Below, in pieces: positions 9,233 to 17,468 of a DNA stretch of 35,366 bases (its first letter is position 1; each line of letters starts with the position of its first letter). The DNA lies in IMG/VR virus record IMGVR_UViG_3300022939_000070, positions 1-35,366 of that record, one strand, 5' to 3'. Position numbers and translations under genes: made by a program. The DNA comes from a virus. Below the pieces are notes generated by a model. The model searched no databases, was not told the origin of the DNA, and worked only from the letters and a program-made list of their open reading frames with translations.

Positions 9233-9751
9233 ATGGCAAACAAGGCACTATTTGTAAGCATAGCGGACATTAAGAAGAAGTCAATCATTAGTGGTAATGT
9301 AGACCCTGATAAGATCGTGCAGTTTGTTGAGGTCGCTCAAGACACACACATACAAAACTATCTAGGTGGTAAGCTATATAAGAAGCTACAACAATTAATC
9401 GTAGATGGCGAACTAGACGATGCAGGAAATAGCGATTATAAGACGCTTGTAGACACTTATATCAAGCCAATGCTAATATGGTTCACCCAAGCTGATTATC
9501 TTCCATTTGCAGCCTTCTCAGTAGGCAATGGAGGCGTCTATAAGCATCGTTCAGAGAACAGCGATAATGTTTCTATGGATGAGCTGAATATGTTAGCAGC
9601 TAGAGCATTAGAAACTGCTGAATTTTACACTCGCAGATTCATGGATTATATGGATCACAACAGCACACTATATCCTGAATACACTAGTACAGCTAACGAA
9701 GATATGAACCCTGATAGGGATGTTAACTTCGGTGGAATCTATCTTGGATAA
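9233..9751 (+). CDS. Head-tail connector-like protein (DUF6712-like)
   Basis: The 172-residue, mostly helical product follows the portal gene by two bases. Motifs are KIVQFVEVAQDTHIQNYLGGKLY and, later, LIWFTQADYLPFAAFSVGNGGVY with EFYTRRFMDY. This pattern is like the DUF6712 group of Bacteroidetes phage virion proteins, probably an adaptor that sits below the portal. Family naming is from memory. The connector role is inferred from position and helical content. Confidence 0.6.
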   Translation: MANKALFVSIADIKKKSIISGNVDPDKIVQFVEVAQDTHIQNYLGGKLYKKLQQLIVDGELDDAGNSDYKTLVDTYIKPMLIWFTQADYLPFAAFSVGNGGVYKHRSENSDNVSMDELNMLAARALETAEFYTRRFMDYMDHNSTLYPEYTSTANEDMNPDRDVNFGGIYLG

Positions 9752-9869
9752 GAGAGGTAAATACAAACCAAAAGAGGAAAACGTAAGAAAACTATTTGCA
9801 TTCCTCAAAAAGATAGGCGAGTTGGAAGACTCGTCTATTGTTGTATCTAACAATAAAAAGAATAAATAA
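9732..9869 (+). CDS. Small basic hypothetical protein
   Basis: A 45-residue ORF fills the gap between the connector gene and the tail fibre gene. The start is either the GTG at 9732 or the TTG at 9744. Its TAA shares a base with the fibre ATG (TAATG). The product (ESILDKRGKYKPKEENVRKL and onward) is Lys-rich and probably helical. Overlap at both ends argues that it is translated. The function is unknown. Confidence 0.5.
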   Translation: MESILDKRGKYKPKEENVRKLFAFLKKIGELEDSSIVVSNNKKNK

Positions 9870-12800
9870 TGGCGGTTGACGTTTCTAAAATACCCAATAA
9901 TAATAAGTTTGACCCTGTTAGAGAGGCTATCCTGCAACTTCAGACTGATATTGAAGATACAGGTAATACCATAGGAAATGGTACGCTGACTATTGGTACT
10001 AGTGGTTCTTTAAGTGGTAGCGGTACATTTACTGCTAACCAAACAGGTAATTCTACAATCACTATTGGTATTGATGATTCAGACTATCTTTCTTTGTCTG
10101 ATACAGGAACACAAACGCTTTCAGGAAGTTTATCTTTAGTAAATATTACCCTTTCAGGGTATCTGCGTGGGCCTTCTACTTTTGTTATTGACCCTGCTAC
10201 TCACGGTGACGATACAGGTACACTTGTTATTGCAGGTAACTTACAAGTAGATGGTACTACAACTACAATCAATTCTACTACGCTTACTGTTGATGATAAG
10301 AACATAGTTATTGCTAGTGGTGCTGCAAATGCTTCTGCTGCCGATGGTGCAGGAATTACCATTGATGGTGCTAGTGCTACTTTAACATACGTTAGTGCTA
10401 GTGATAGATTTAGGTTCAATAAAGATGTTGAGGCAGATTTAATAGGTAACGCTTCTACAGCAACTACAGCAAGTAGCGCAGGTAGTGCAGATACATTAAC
10501 TACAGCAAGAAACATTGCTGTTGATGGTGCGGTAACTGGTAACGCTGACTTTGATGGTAGCGGTGATATTACAATTACTACAAGTGTAAACCATAACCAC
10601 GATGACCGTTACTATACAGAAACAGAATCTGATAACAGGTTCGTTAATGTAGATGGTGATACAATGACTGGTTCATTGACTATTGATGATAGTCTTACTA
10701 TCACAGGAATTACTAACAACTTATTGATTGACGAAATTGCAGATGGCACTTGGCATATCTACGATACGTTTCAAGATAACGGAATAAAGATTTATTCTGG
10801 TACTGGAGGTATTGAATTTCAGTATAATGGAGTAACTGAAATGACGATTGATGGCGGCGGTGTAACCTTTAATGGTACAGTTGATTTGTCTGATGCTAGC
10901 TTAAATATTGGTTCGGCAGATGTTATTTTTGGAATTGATGCAACAGATACTGGTGCAAGGGGTCTTATTTGGAGCTTTGACGCTGATGGCAATGGTACGG
11001 CTTCATACATTGGATATATTCGTGCAGGTGGTACGTTAGTAGGTGAAGTATTGCAGTTCAATATAAATTCTAATGGTACAGTTACTGGTAGCGATTCAAT
11101 CTATGAATTTAAAAATGGCGGTACAGATGTAGTTACTATTGGTGCAGATGGAAGTGTAACGACTGGCAGAATTACAATAGCAAATAATGCTAGTACTGGT
11201 GGGTTTAGTAACGCTTCAGACTTTCAGATTTTATTATACGATACTGGAACGGTAACTAGAAACTACGGAATAGGCATTGAAAGTAACACGATGATGTTTA
11301 ATAGCGATGACAATTATCGCTTTTATGTAGACAACGCAGTTGTATCTACTATAAATACTGATAATACTATTGTAAATGGAAACATTCAATCCCTTTCGCA
11401 GATTCGTGCAACTGGTTGGTATAATACAGAAACAGGTTCACAAGGTGATTTAGCATTTGAAATAGGTGTTTCGGCAGGTGTATCACACGCTATTTCGTAT
11501 AATAGAAATACGTCAAGTTATGGTGATATTACTTTTGCAGCAGTAAACTTTAATTTTGAAGAAAAAGGCGGTACAACTACTATTGCAAACAATGAAATTT
11601 GGCACGCAGGAAACGATGGCGCAGGTTCAGGATTAGATGCTGATACAGTTGATGGATTACAAGCAAACCAATTTTTACGCGCTGATACAAACGATGAAAA
11701 AACTGGTTGGTTAAAAGTTTATTCAGCAATCGGCGCAGGTGATAACGTAAGAACTGGATTAGCGCATTACGATACAACTGCAATGGCAGAGGGTGTTGGT
11801 GGTCAGTTGGTGGTTGGATATAAATATACAAGCGCAGGGGATTATACTGAAGGTGCCATAATTAAAATGTTTAAAGAAAATGGCACAAGTGATGAATATG
11901 GTTCAGGCTTAAAATTTCAAGTTAGAAATCACGCTGAAGATTTAAATACCAAAATGCGTTTATCGCCTAGCGGAAAATTATCACTTGGTGATAGCCCTTA
12001 CAATGGAGGTGTTTATGCTTTTAATTCATCAACAGAAGAAGATGATAACTGGGGAATGGAAATTTCTTGGTCAGGCTCACCTTCAACAGATTATCATACT
12101 AAACTAAAATACTATCCTGTTGCAGGTGAAAATAGGGCTGCTGGTATTTGGAACAGTCAGCTTAATAAGTTTTCGCTTTATTCAGATTCTAATACAGAAC
12201 CTAATATTATTGTTCCATACGGAAAACTGGGTGTTGGTCAAGAAAGCCCCTATATGAAACTTCACGTTGTTGGTGATTCAGGGGTAAATAACGGTTCTTT
12301 CTTTCTTGGTAATACTTCAGGTGGAAATAGCGCAATGCAATTCTACAAATCTGGTGCTGATTTAAGAATATACAGAAACGAAGGTTCTTTTGGTGGTAGT
12401 TATACTGCTGACAATGTAAATCTTCAGATTTATAGCGGTTCTACTTATTCAGTAAATATCGCAGGAAATGGAACCACTTATTTTAATGGAGGGAACGTAG
12501 GAATCGGCACGACTTCGCCTACTGGAACTTATGGTAAACTTTCTGTTGCAGGAGGAATTTCAATACTTGATGATAATAATGCTAAACTTGAAATAGGTAG
12601 ATATTCATCAGGTGCGCCAAACGCTTATATTAAATTAGGTGCTAATGCTAATTCATTACGCTTTACAAACAATACAGATACTGCTGATTTATTTACAATA
12701 ACTAACGGCGGAAACGTAGGAATCGGAACGACTTCGCCTTCTGAAAAGTTGGAAGTAAACGGAACTATAAAGTTAGGCGGATATAGTTACATTGGAGAAG

Positions 12801-13996
12801 ATTTATCTGATTTAGATAGTTTAACTATTGCTTGCGACCATACCGAATCAATACACTTCGCACATAAAAACGGTGGTACTTATACTACCAAAATGATTCT
12901 AAATTCTAGTGGCAACGTAGGAATTGGAACGGCTTCGCCTAGTAAAAAACTTCATATAAAATCTTCTGACAACGAAGGTATCTTTATGGAAGGTACTGGG
13001 GGAAGTGGTCATTGGTTTGATTTTCAATCAACAGGTGTTTCTAACTTATGGTCAATGGGTGCACAGGGCGGTCTTATGGGTTGGTACAATCGTACTAATT
13101 CTAGTTATAAGATGGTTATTACTGACGCTGGCTTAGTAGGAATCGGTACGACTTCGCCTAATGCTAAATTAGATGTTGCAGGAGAAATACGTTCTTCTTA
13201 TTCTTCAGGGCATTCATTAAGGCTTGTTGGTGCAGGCGGAGGTAATGCACAGATTTACGGCACAGACTTCTATTATGGAATGAACCTTTCTAATTCTCAA
13301 ACTAGTTCTTCTTACTATTTAATGTCGCTAAATAGCGGTGTTGGTAATGTTATGTATGTTAGGTGTGATGGTAACGTAGGAATAGGAACGACTTCGCCTA
13401 GTGCTAAATTTCAGGTTAGTAAAAACGGCAACAACGGTTCAAGCGGTCTTGGAGATTATGGAATAGTAAACGTTGCTTCTAGCGGTCAAGCAACCATTGG
13501 TGTAATACATAGCGGAGATGGTTATGCTAACCTAAATTTAGGTGGTACAAGTAATTTTTGGCATATATCAAAAAGATTAAGTACAGATAATTACAAACTT
13601 GAATATTATTGGTATGATGGAAGTGGTTTTACTTCATGCTTTGAATTTATGACCAATGGTGACTTTAAAGCAGCAGGTGATATTATTGCTTATAGATCTT
13701 CTGATAAGCGACTAAAAGACAATATTAAGAACATACCTAACGCACTTGAAAAGATACAATCAATAGGTGGTTATGAATTTGATTGGAACCATAGCCAAGA
13801 AACTTACGAAGGTCACGATGTAGGGGTTATTGCACAAGAAATAGAAGAAGTGCTACCTGAAGCAGTTACTACTCGTGATAGCGGTTATAAAGGTGTTCAG
13901 TACGAAAAACTAGTTCCGCTTCTTATTGAAGCAATTAAAGACCAACAGAAACAAATTGACGAACTAAAAGCAAGATTAGATGGCATTACCAACTAG
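9869..13996 (+). CDS. Long tail fibre with C-terminal S74 self-cleaving chaperone domain
   Basis: The 1375-residue protein is rich in Gly, Ser, Thr, Asn and Asp. The shaft starts with repeated TLTIGTSGSLSGSG-like and NGTVTGSDS-like segments, then a DTVDGLQANQF(L)RAD element common in trimeric fibres. Five NVGIGTTSP repeats lie in residues ~875-1177. The C-terminal ~98 residues form a peptidase S74 / intramolecular chaperone domain with SDKRLK: Ser1278 and Lys1283 are the expected catalytic dyad, and cleavage would fall just before Ser1278. The tail DVGVIAQEIEEVLPE plus a coiled coil supports trimer folding. The protein should bind the host receptor. CpG content rises from N- to C-terminus, hinting at an exchanged tip. 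Confidence 0.92.
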   Translation: MAVDVSKIPNNNKFDPVREAILQLQTDIEDTGNTIGNGTLTIGTSGSLSGSGTFTANQTGNSTITIGIDDSDYLSLSDTGTQTLSGSLSLVNITLSGYLRGPSTFVIDPATHGDDTGTLVIAGNLQVDGTTTTINSTTLTVDDKNIVIASGAANASAADGAGITIDGASATLTYVSASDRFRFNKDVEADLIGNASTATTASSAGSADTLTTARNIAVDGAVTGNADFDGSGDITITTSVNHNHDDRYYTETESDNRFVNVDGDTMTGSLTIDDSLTITGITNNLLIDEIADGTWHIYDTFQDNGIKIYSGTGGIEFQYNGVTEMTIDGGGVTFNGTVDLSDASLNIGSADVIFGIDATDTGARGLIWSFDADGNGTASYIGYIRAGGTLVGEVLQFNINSNGTVTGSDSIYEFKNGGTDVVTIGADGSVTTGRITIANNASTGGFSNASDFQILLYDTGTVTRNYGIGIESNTMMFNSDDNYRFYVDNAVVSTINTDNTIVNGNIQSLSQIRATGWYNTETGSQGDLAFEIGVSAGVSHAISYNRNTSSYGDITFAAVNFNFEEKGGTTTIANNEIWHAGNDGAGSGLDADTVDGLQANQFLRADTNDEKTGWLKVYSAIGAGDNVRTGLAHYDTTAMAEGVGGQLVVGYKYTSAGDYTEGAIIKMFKENGTSDEYGSGLKFQVRNHAEDLNTKMRLSPSGKLSLGDSPYNGGVYAFNSSTEEDDNWGMEISWSGSPSTDYHTKLKYYPVAGENRAAGIWNSQLNKFSLYSDSNTEPNIIVPYGKLGVGQESPYMKLHVVGDSGVNNGSFFLGNTSGGNSAMQFYKSGADLRIYRNEGSFGGSYTADNVNLQIYSGSTYSVNIAGNGTTYFNGGNVGIGTTSPTGTYGKLSVAGGISILDDNNAKLEIGRYSSGAPNAYIKLGANANSLRFTNNTDTADLFTITNGGNVGIGTTSPSEKLEVNGTIKLGGYSYIGEDLSDLDSLTIACDHTESIHFAHKNGGTYTTKMILNSSGNVGIGTASPSKKLHIKSSDNEGIFMEGTGGSGHWFDFQSTGVSNLWSMGAQGGLMGWYNRTNSSYKMVITDAGLVGIGTTSPNAKLDVAGEIRSSYSSGHSLRLVGAGGGNAQIYGTDFYYGMNLSNSQTSSSYYLMSLNSGVGNVMYVRCDGNVGIGTTSPSAKFQVSKNGNNGSSGLGDYGIVNVASSGQATIGVIHSGDGYANLNLGGTSNFWHISKRLSTDNYKLEYYWYDGSGFTSCFEFMTNGDFKAAGDIIAYRSSDKRLKDNIKNIPNALEKIQSIGGYEFDWNHSQETYEGHDVGVIAQEIEEVLPEAVTTRDSGYKGVQYEKLVPLLIEAIKDQQKQIDELKARLDGITN
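12494..13399 (+). repeat. Five near-identical 27-bp repeats in tail fibre gene
   Basis: Copies at 12494-12520, 12713-12739, 12914-12940, 13133-13159 and 13373-13399 encode (N/L)VGIGT(T/A)SP. Distances between copies are 219, 201, 219 and 240 bases. The nucleotide core GTAGGAAT.GG.ACG.CTTCGCCT is kept even at third codon positions, which suggests recent duplication or gene conversion rather than only protein constraint. Each repeat is followed by a (K)(L/F)xV segment, marking shaft modules. Confidence 0.9.
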
Positions 13997-14603
13997 CGGT
14001 CAATTAAGCCTTGAAGATATTTACGTTGAACAAAACGGTTTGACACCTACTGCGGCAGGTGATTATGCTTCGTTAAATGATATGTCTTTTGAAGCAGGTT
14101 TTTCTACACCACACCTTGTTTCTGACTTTTATGGATATTCTAAATTTCAGCCAAGTTGGCTACTTGGATATTTAGGCGGAACGATTAATTACAGTAACGA
14201 GGGAACGCAGACGTATCAAATCAACTGCTTTTATAAAGAAGATGGTTACGCATACAATACTGGTTCAACCTATTTGGCTTCAGGTTCTTTTACAAGCCGT
14301 GCGCCTTCCGTTTGGCAGGATATTGATAACGTAACGCCTTCATCTTTTGTAACTAACGACGATGGTACAAACAAAATAACAATTTATAGAAGTATATCGG
14401 CATTTAATCCTGCGTATATTGAAGTTAATTTTTATGCGCCAACAGTTGGCAGTTTAACTTATCCGTTTAGCAACGTTTCTTATTCTACGTCAAACGGTTC
14501 AGTTACTTCGCAGACTATTAGCGGTTCGCAGATTTATTTATATATGGCGACAAGTTCTTCTTCACTAACTTCGCATTCAATAACAATAGAATTTAAACTT
14601 TAA
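13980..14603 (+). CDS. Tail-tip associated protein, Ser/Thr-rich
   Basis: The 207-residue product overlaps the end of the fibre gene by 17 bases. It begins MALPTSGQLSLEDIYVEQNG, an N-terminus common in phage tail-tip and fibre-accessory proteins, followed by NDMSFEAGFSTPHLVSDFYG. Residues 55-207 look like an immunoglobulin-like or lectin-like beta domain with many Tyr, Ser and Thr. It is probably attached to the virion near the fibre. CpG is very frequent here (about 30 in 600 bases, against 4 in an equal stretch of the terminase gene), so this gene was probably acquired with the fibre tip. The exact function is unknown. Confidence 0.65.
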   Translation: MALPTSGQLSLEDIYVEQNGLTPTAAGDYASLNDMSFEAGFSTPHLVSDFYGYSKFQPSWLLGYLGGTINYSNEGTQTYQINCFYKEDGYAYNTGSTYLASGSFTSRAPSVWQDIDNVTPSSFVTNDDGTNKITIYRSISAFNPAYIEVNFYAPTVGSLTYPFSNVSYSTSNGSVTSQTISGSQIYLYMATSSSSLTSHSITIEFKL

Positions 14604-14607
14604 AATA

Positions 14608-14955
14608 ATGGCAAACACTTACAAATTTCACATTTACGCAACCGATTGCTTTGTTGATTACGATGGACTTTCGGATGTAATTCAGCAAGTACATTGGGGA
14701 TATGAAGTTTCCGATGGTACTAATTCAACAACTATGATTGGGGTTGAAACAATGGATGTTCCTGACGCAGAAAACTTCGTTGCTTTTGACCAACTAAATC
14801 AAGATATCGTTGCTTCTTGGCTTGAATCAAGACTTGATATTGAAGGTTTGCAAAATATCCTAGATAAGAAACTAGACGAAATGATAAACCCAACAATAGT
14901 AACCAAGCAACTACCTACTGCTGACAATCAGACAGAAGAAGAAGTTGTGGAATAA
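14608..14955 (+). CDS. Conserved fibre-adjacent protein
   Basis: The 115-residue protein (MANTYKFHIYATDCFVDYDG, then VHWGYEVSDG, VAFDQLNQDIVASWLE and a C-terminal acidic tail) matches a small family I know from many aquatic phages near tail fibre genes. It has an N-terminal beta domain and a C-terminal helix. Its place between fibre and coiled-coil genes suggests a virion or fibre-assembly role, but none is established to my knowledge. Base usage is like that of the fibre tip. Confidence 0.6.
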   Translation: MANTYKFHIYATDCFVDYDGLSDVIQQVHWGYEVSDGTNSTTMIGVETMDVPDAENFVAFDQLNQDIVASWLESRLDIEGLQNILDKKLDEMINPTIVTKQLPTADNQTEEEVVE

Positions 14956-14987
14956 TTTTCGTATATTAGTTTCAAAACTAGTTTATT

Positions 14988-15224
14988 ATGTCTAAAATCA
15001 CAGAAGAACAGCTTAAACAGCTACAAGAACAAGAAGGCAAGAAGAATGCTATCAAGCACGATTTAGGTCTTCTAGAAACACAGAAGCATTCATTGCTTCA
15101 CGCATTTGCTCAAATCCAAGAAGAGCAAGACAAACTGAAAGTCCAATTAGAGGATGAGTATGGTAAAATCAATGTCAACTTGGAAGATGGTTCCTACGAA
15201 ATCATCGCTGAAGAGGCAGAGTAA
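14988..15224 (+). CDS. Small coiled-coil protein
   Basis: The 78-residue product is almost entirely a predicted coiled coil (EEQLKQLQEQEGKK, then LQEQ-type heptads to EEQDKLKVQLEDEYG), ending in a short acidic beta-like tail. Similar small proteins with a helix then GxINVNLEDGSY are common in marine and Bacteroidetes phages. Its stop codon overlaps the next start (TAATG). The function is unknown. Confidence 0.65.
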   Translation: MSKITEEQLKQLQEQEGKKNAIKHDLGLLETQKHSLLHAFAQIQEEQDKLKVQLEDEYGKINVNLEDGSYEIIAEEAE

Positions 15225-15340
15225 TGAAGCTAATCACTAAAGCAGGTGTTTACGAGGCTGATACCTTTTGGAGAATAATCATAATGGTTATTAGTCACAG
15301 GTTTTGGCACTTGAGAAAACACGGCAAGTGGATGGATTAG
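15224..15340 (+). CDS. Short conserved-looking protein (38 residues)
   Basis: The ORF begins at an ATG sharing one base with the preceding stop codon and ends just before a terminator. The product starts MKLITKAGVYEADTFWRII and contains a central hydrophobic stretch (IIIMVI) then HRFWHLRKHGKWMD. The pattern of aromatic and His residues looks like a small membrane-associated phage protein. Its coupling and position as the last gene of the operon support expression. Confidence 0.6.
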   Translation: MKLITKAGVYEADTFWRIIIMVISHRFWHLRKHGKWMD

Positions 15341-15342
15341 TA

Positions 15343-15366
15343 GGAGGGGCAGTAAGCCCCTCTTTT
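15343..15366 (+). terminator. Rho-independent terminator ending fibre operon
   Basis: GAGGGGC pairs perfectly with GCCCCTC around the loop AGTAA and is followed by TTTTAAT. It lies three bases after the stop codon of the 38-residue gene. Confidence 0.88.
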
Positions 15367-15409
15367 AATATACAACAGTTTCATCCTTTTTAGTTATCTA
15401 TATATAGCT

Positions 15410-15790
15410 ATGAAACGAGGACTTGACAAACTAAAGGAAATATTTTGGTACAGCGATTCAGAACCGAACGAGGTGCTTATCGCTTTCTGCCATATCATTG
15501 CACTACCAGCGTCTTTGCTAGTAGAATTTGATAATCCTTCACTACTTTTTATACTAGGCTCACTAGCAGCAGGAGCATTCCAACTATGGGCTGTACTATG
15601 GTGCGGTCAATTAAGAATGCGTTTGCTTGCAGTACAAATCGCTACACTTATAGCTATTATGACTATTATCAACCTATCTGTTGCAGGGCTTATGTCAGGC
15701 AGTAGGTTAGGTTGGATTATTATTGGTGTCTTTGCCGTATGGAATACAATCCGAGTGTTTAACGAAAAAATAGCAAAAGATGGATGGTAG
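15410..15790 (+). CDS. Four-helix membrane protein of the lysis region
   Basis: The 126-residue product has four likely membrane segments (about residues 21-39, 44-64, 71-95 and 98-116). A short charged N-terminus and a Lys-rich C-terminus complete it. It is the first gene after a terminator and the first of five genes leading to the endolysin. It could be a holin-like or antiholin-like inner membrane protein. No family is recognised. A GTTATC motif lies upstream of the start, as for other late units. Confidence 0.6.
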   Translation: MKRGLDKLKEIFWYSDSEPNEVLIAFCHIIALPASLLVEFDNPSLLFILGSLAAGAFQLWAVLWCGQLRMRLLAVQIATLIAIMTIINLSVAGLMSGSRLGWIIIGVFAVWNTIRVFNEKIAKDGW

Positions 15791-16094
15791 TGTAGTACAA
15801 ATCATTTTGACTGTTATTGGTGTATTAGGTTCAGGTGCTATATGGAAGTATCTTGAAGCAAGGCTAAAAACCAAGTCGCAAGATAGAAGAGAAGAACAAA
15901 AAAATTCAGACAGCGTGCAATACAGGGATGACCTAAAACATAGGGTGAGAAACCTAGAGGCTTTACTATCACAAAATGGTGAAGAGAAAGACCAACTGCG
16001 TGAGCAGGTATTAGCACTTACTGCTGAAGTAAATGCATTGAGGGTTAAGGTAGAGTTCCTTGAGAAAGAGAATGACCGATTAAAAAGTAGATGA
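15780..16094 (+). CDS. Membrane-anchored coiled-coil protein
   Basis: The 104-residue protein starts 11 bases inside the preceding gene. One N-terminal membrane helix (residues 5-23, VVQIILTVIGVLGSGAIW) precedes a long charged coiled coil (about 50-103, ending KVEFLEKENDRLKSR). This topology matches spanin-like or Rz-like inner-membrane proteins and also generic phage accessory proteins. Its place in the lysis cassette makes a role in envelope disruption plausible. Confidence 0.6.
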   Translation: MDGSVVQIILTVIGVLGSGAIWKYLEARLKTKSQDRREEQKNSDSVQYRDDLKHRVRNLEALLSQNGEEKDQLREQVLALTAEVNALRVKVEFLEKENDRLKSR

Positions 16095-16372
16095 CAAGTC
16101 CAAAGCTAAATGATGACAGTAGCTTATCCATTAACATCAAGTGGCTTATTCAGATAGTTGTTGGAGTTGGTACTGCCGTTTATTTATATTTTGGATTAGA
16201 GAACAGAATAGCTGATAACGAGGATGAACTGAAAAGCCTTCGTTATAATCAAAACACTTACATATTCCCTGATATTAGAGTGTTAGAGAATGAGGTGATA
16301 GACTTTAAGTTAGAGAGAGAACGCATCAGAAAAGACATAGCAAGACTAAACGAGATCATACATGAGCGATAA
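16091..16372 (+). CDS. Second membrane-anchored coiled-coil protein
   Basis: The 93-residue product overlaps the previous stop by four bases. It has one membrane helix at about residues 18-35 (IQIVVGVGTAVYLYFGL) and a coiled coil to the C-terminus (NEDELKSLRYNQ, then VIDFKLERERIRKDIARLN). It is a good candidate for a partner of the preceding protein. Whether the two form a spanin pair cannot be decided from sequence, since neither has an obvious lipoprotein signal. Confidence 0.6.
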   Translation: MTSPKLNDDSSLSINIKWLIQIVVGVGTAVYLYFGLENRIADNEDELKSLRYNQNTYIFPDIRVLENEVIDFKLERERIRKDIARLNEIIHER

Positions 16373-16811
16373 AAAGAAATTTAAGGACACAGCAGTAGGT
16401 AAGTTTCTAACCAAGAAGCTACCTGAACTTGCAGGAGCTGCACTCACAGGAGGCCCATTAGAGGCTATTAAGATACTTATTGATGATGATACATCAATAG
16501 GCCCTGAGGAGAAGGCTAGGCTTCATAACGAGCTTGTAGAGCTGTATAAGGCAGAGGTAGAAGATAGAGAATCTGCAAGACAAAGAGAGGTTGAAGTAAA
16601 AAAGTCAGGTAACGTAGACTGGATGTTTAATATAACAGGGTTAGTAGGACTAGGGGCTTTCGCTGTTATTATATATGCAATTATATCCCTAGAAATTCCT
16701 GAGGCTAACAAGGAGCTTTTTTACCACATGATCGGTATTATTGAGGGCGTTGCCCTTAGCATCTATGGGTACTACTTTGGAACGTCAATGAAGGATAATA
16801 AAGACAAGTAA
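16362..16811 (+). CDS. Holin, 3TM type
   Basis: The 149-residue protein has a soluble N-terminus with hydrophobic GAALTGGPLEAIKILI and the motif AEVEDRESARQREV. Two strong membrane segments follow (about 91-110 and 121-140) and then a charged tail. This order is typical of the phage/GTA 3TM holin family (PF11351-type). It lies two bases upstream of the endolysin gene and would form the inner membrane lesion that starts lysis. Confidence 0.75.
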   Translation: MSDKKKFKDTAVGKFLTKKLPELAGAALTGGPLEAIKILIDDDTSIGPEEKARLHNELVELYKAEVEDRESARQREVEVKKSGNVDWMFNITGLVGLGAFAVIIYAIISLEIPEANKELFYHMIGIIEGVALSIYGYYFGTSMKDNKDK

Positions 16812-16813
16812 TT

Positions 16814-17221
16814 ATGACTGAACATTTTAACAAAGGAGAGTTTAGGTCAGCAGATAACGCACACTTTCCATACGAAGTAAAGCAAAACCTACAGGTTCTT
16901 GCTGAACAATTAGAGGTTCTTAGAGAGCATTTCCAAAAACCTATCACTATTAATAGTGGATACAGATCACCTAAGTGGAACGCTAAGGTTGGTGGTGCAG
17001 AGAAAAGCCAACACTTGCTTGGTAAGGCAGCAGATATTGTTATTGAGGGAGTATCACCTGACGAGGTCGCAGACGCTATTGATTTTCTTATAGAAAATAA
17101 GATGATGAAGCAGGGCGGTTTAGGAAGGTACGTTGACTTTACTCACTATGACATTAGGGGTAAAAAATCTCGTTGGGATAAACGACCAAAGAAGAAAGAA
17201 GATTCAAAAGAATCTGAATAA
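16814..17221 (+). CDS. Endolysin, peptidase M15 family
   Basis: The 135-residue protein is a complete M15-type zinc peptidase. It has SGYRSPKWNAKVGG, the zinc motif SQHLLGKAAD (His67, Asp74) and THYDIR (His111, Asp113). This family cleaves peptide stems or cross-bridges of peptidoglycan, either as L-Ala-D-Glu endopeptidase or D,D-carboxypeptidase. No signal peptide is visible, so export probably depends on the holin. The C-terminal tail is Lys-rich. It closes the lysis operon and is followed by a terminator. A degraded relative lies directly downstream. Confidence 0.9.
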   Translation: MTEHFNKGEFRSADNAHFPYEVKQNLQVLAEQLEVLREHFQKPITINSGYRSPKWNAKVGGAEKSQHLLGKAADIVIEGVSPDEVADAIDFLIENKMMKQGGLGRYVDFTHYDIRGKKSRWDKRPKKKEDSKESE

Positions 17222-17248
17222 TATTATTCCCCTCACACGAAAAGTAAC

Positions 17249-17275
17249 AGAGCCTCTTTATTGAGGCTCTTTTTA
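17249..17275 (+). terminator. Rho-independent terminator after endolysin
   Basis: AGAGCCTC pairs perfectly with GAGGCTCT around TTTATT and is followed by TTTTTA. It separates the late lysis operon from the next, separately promoted unit. Confidence 0.9.
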
Positions 17276-17351
17276 TTTGCAGTATCATTACTGTAAGGCG
17301 AAGTTACGAAAAAAAAATGACATATTATATCAACTAAATGTTAAAGTTTAC

Positions 17352-17383
17352 TTTTTAGCATAAATCTTTTTTTATTATATTTG
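17352..17383 (+). promoter_or_regulatory. Bacteroidetes-type promoter
   Basis: The -7 element TATATTTG (17376-17383) fits TAnnTTTG. TTTT stands at the -33 position (17352-17355) in place of TTTG. It lies 85 bases upstream of the M15-like gene, leaving a long leader that can fold. Confidence 0.7.
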
Positions 17384-17403
17384 CATAACAACCTTTCAGA
17401 GTA

Positions 17404-17455
17404 GAGGGGAGGATTAATTTAAACGAATTGGATTCTCGTGCAGACAGGCCTCCCC
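17404..17455 (+). promoter_or_regulatory. Possible structured 5' leader
   Basis: GGGGAGG (17406-17412) can pair with CCTCCCC (17449-17455). The 36-base interval between them holds a weaker inner hairpin (ACGA with TCGT). The element lies in the transcribed leader just before the ATG at 17469 and lacks a T tract, so it is not a plain terminator. It could protect the RNA or control translation. The role is unproven. Confidence 0.5.
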
Positions 17456-17468
17456 AATACTTTTAGTT

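Noticed and set aside
10201-11061. Minus-strand ORFs inside the fibre, capsid and other genes
   Set aside because: They lie antisense to strong genes, lack promoters and reflect codon periodicity of the true frame.
12494-13399. CRISPR-like array
   Set aside because: The repeats are in frame in the fibre gene and about 200 bases apart, far beyond CRISPR spacing.
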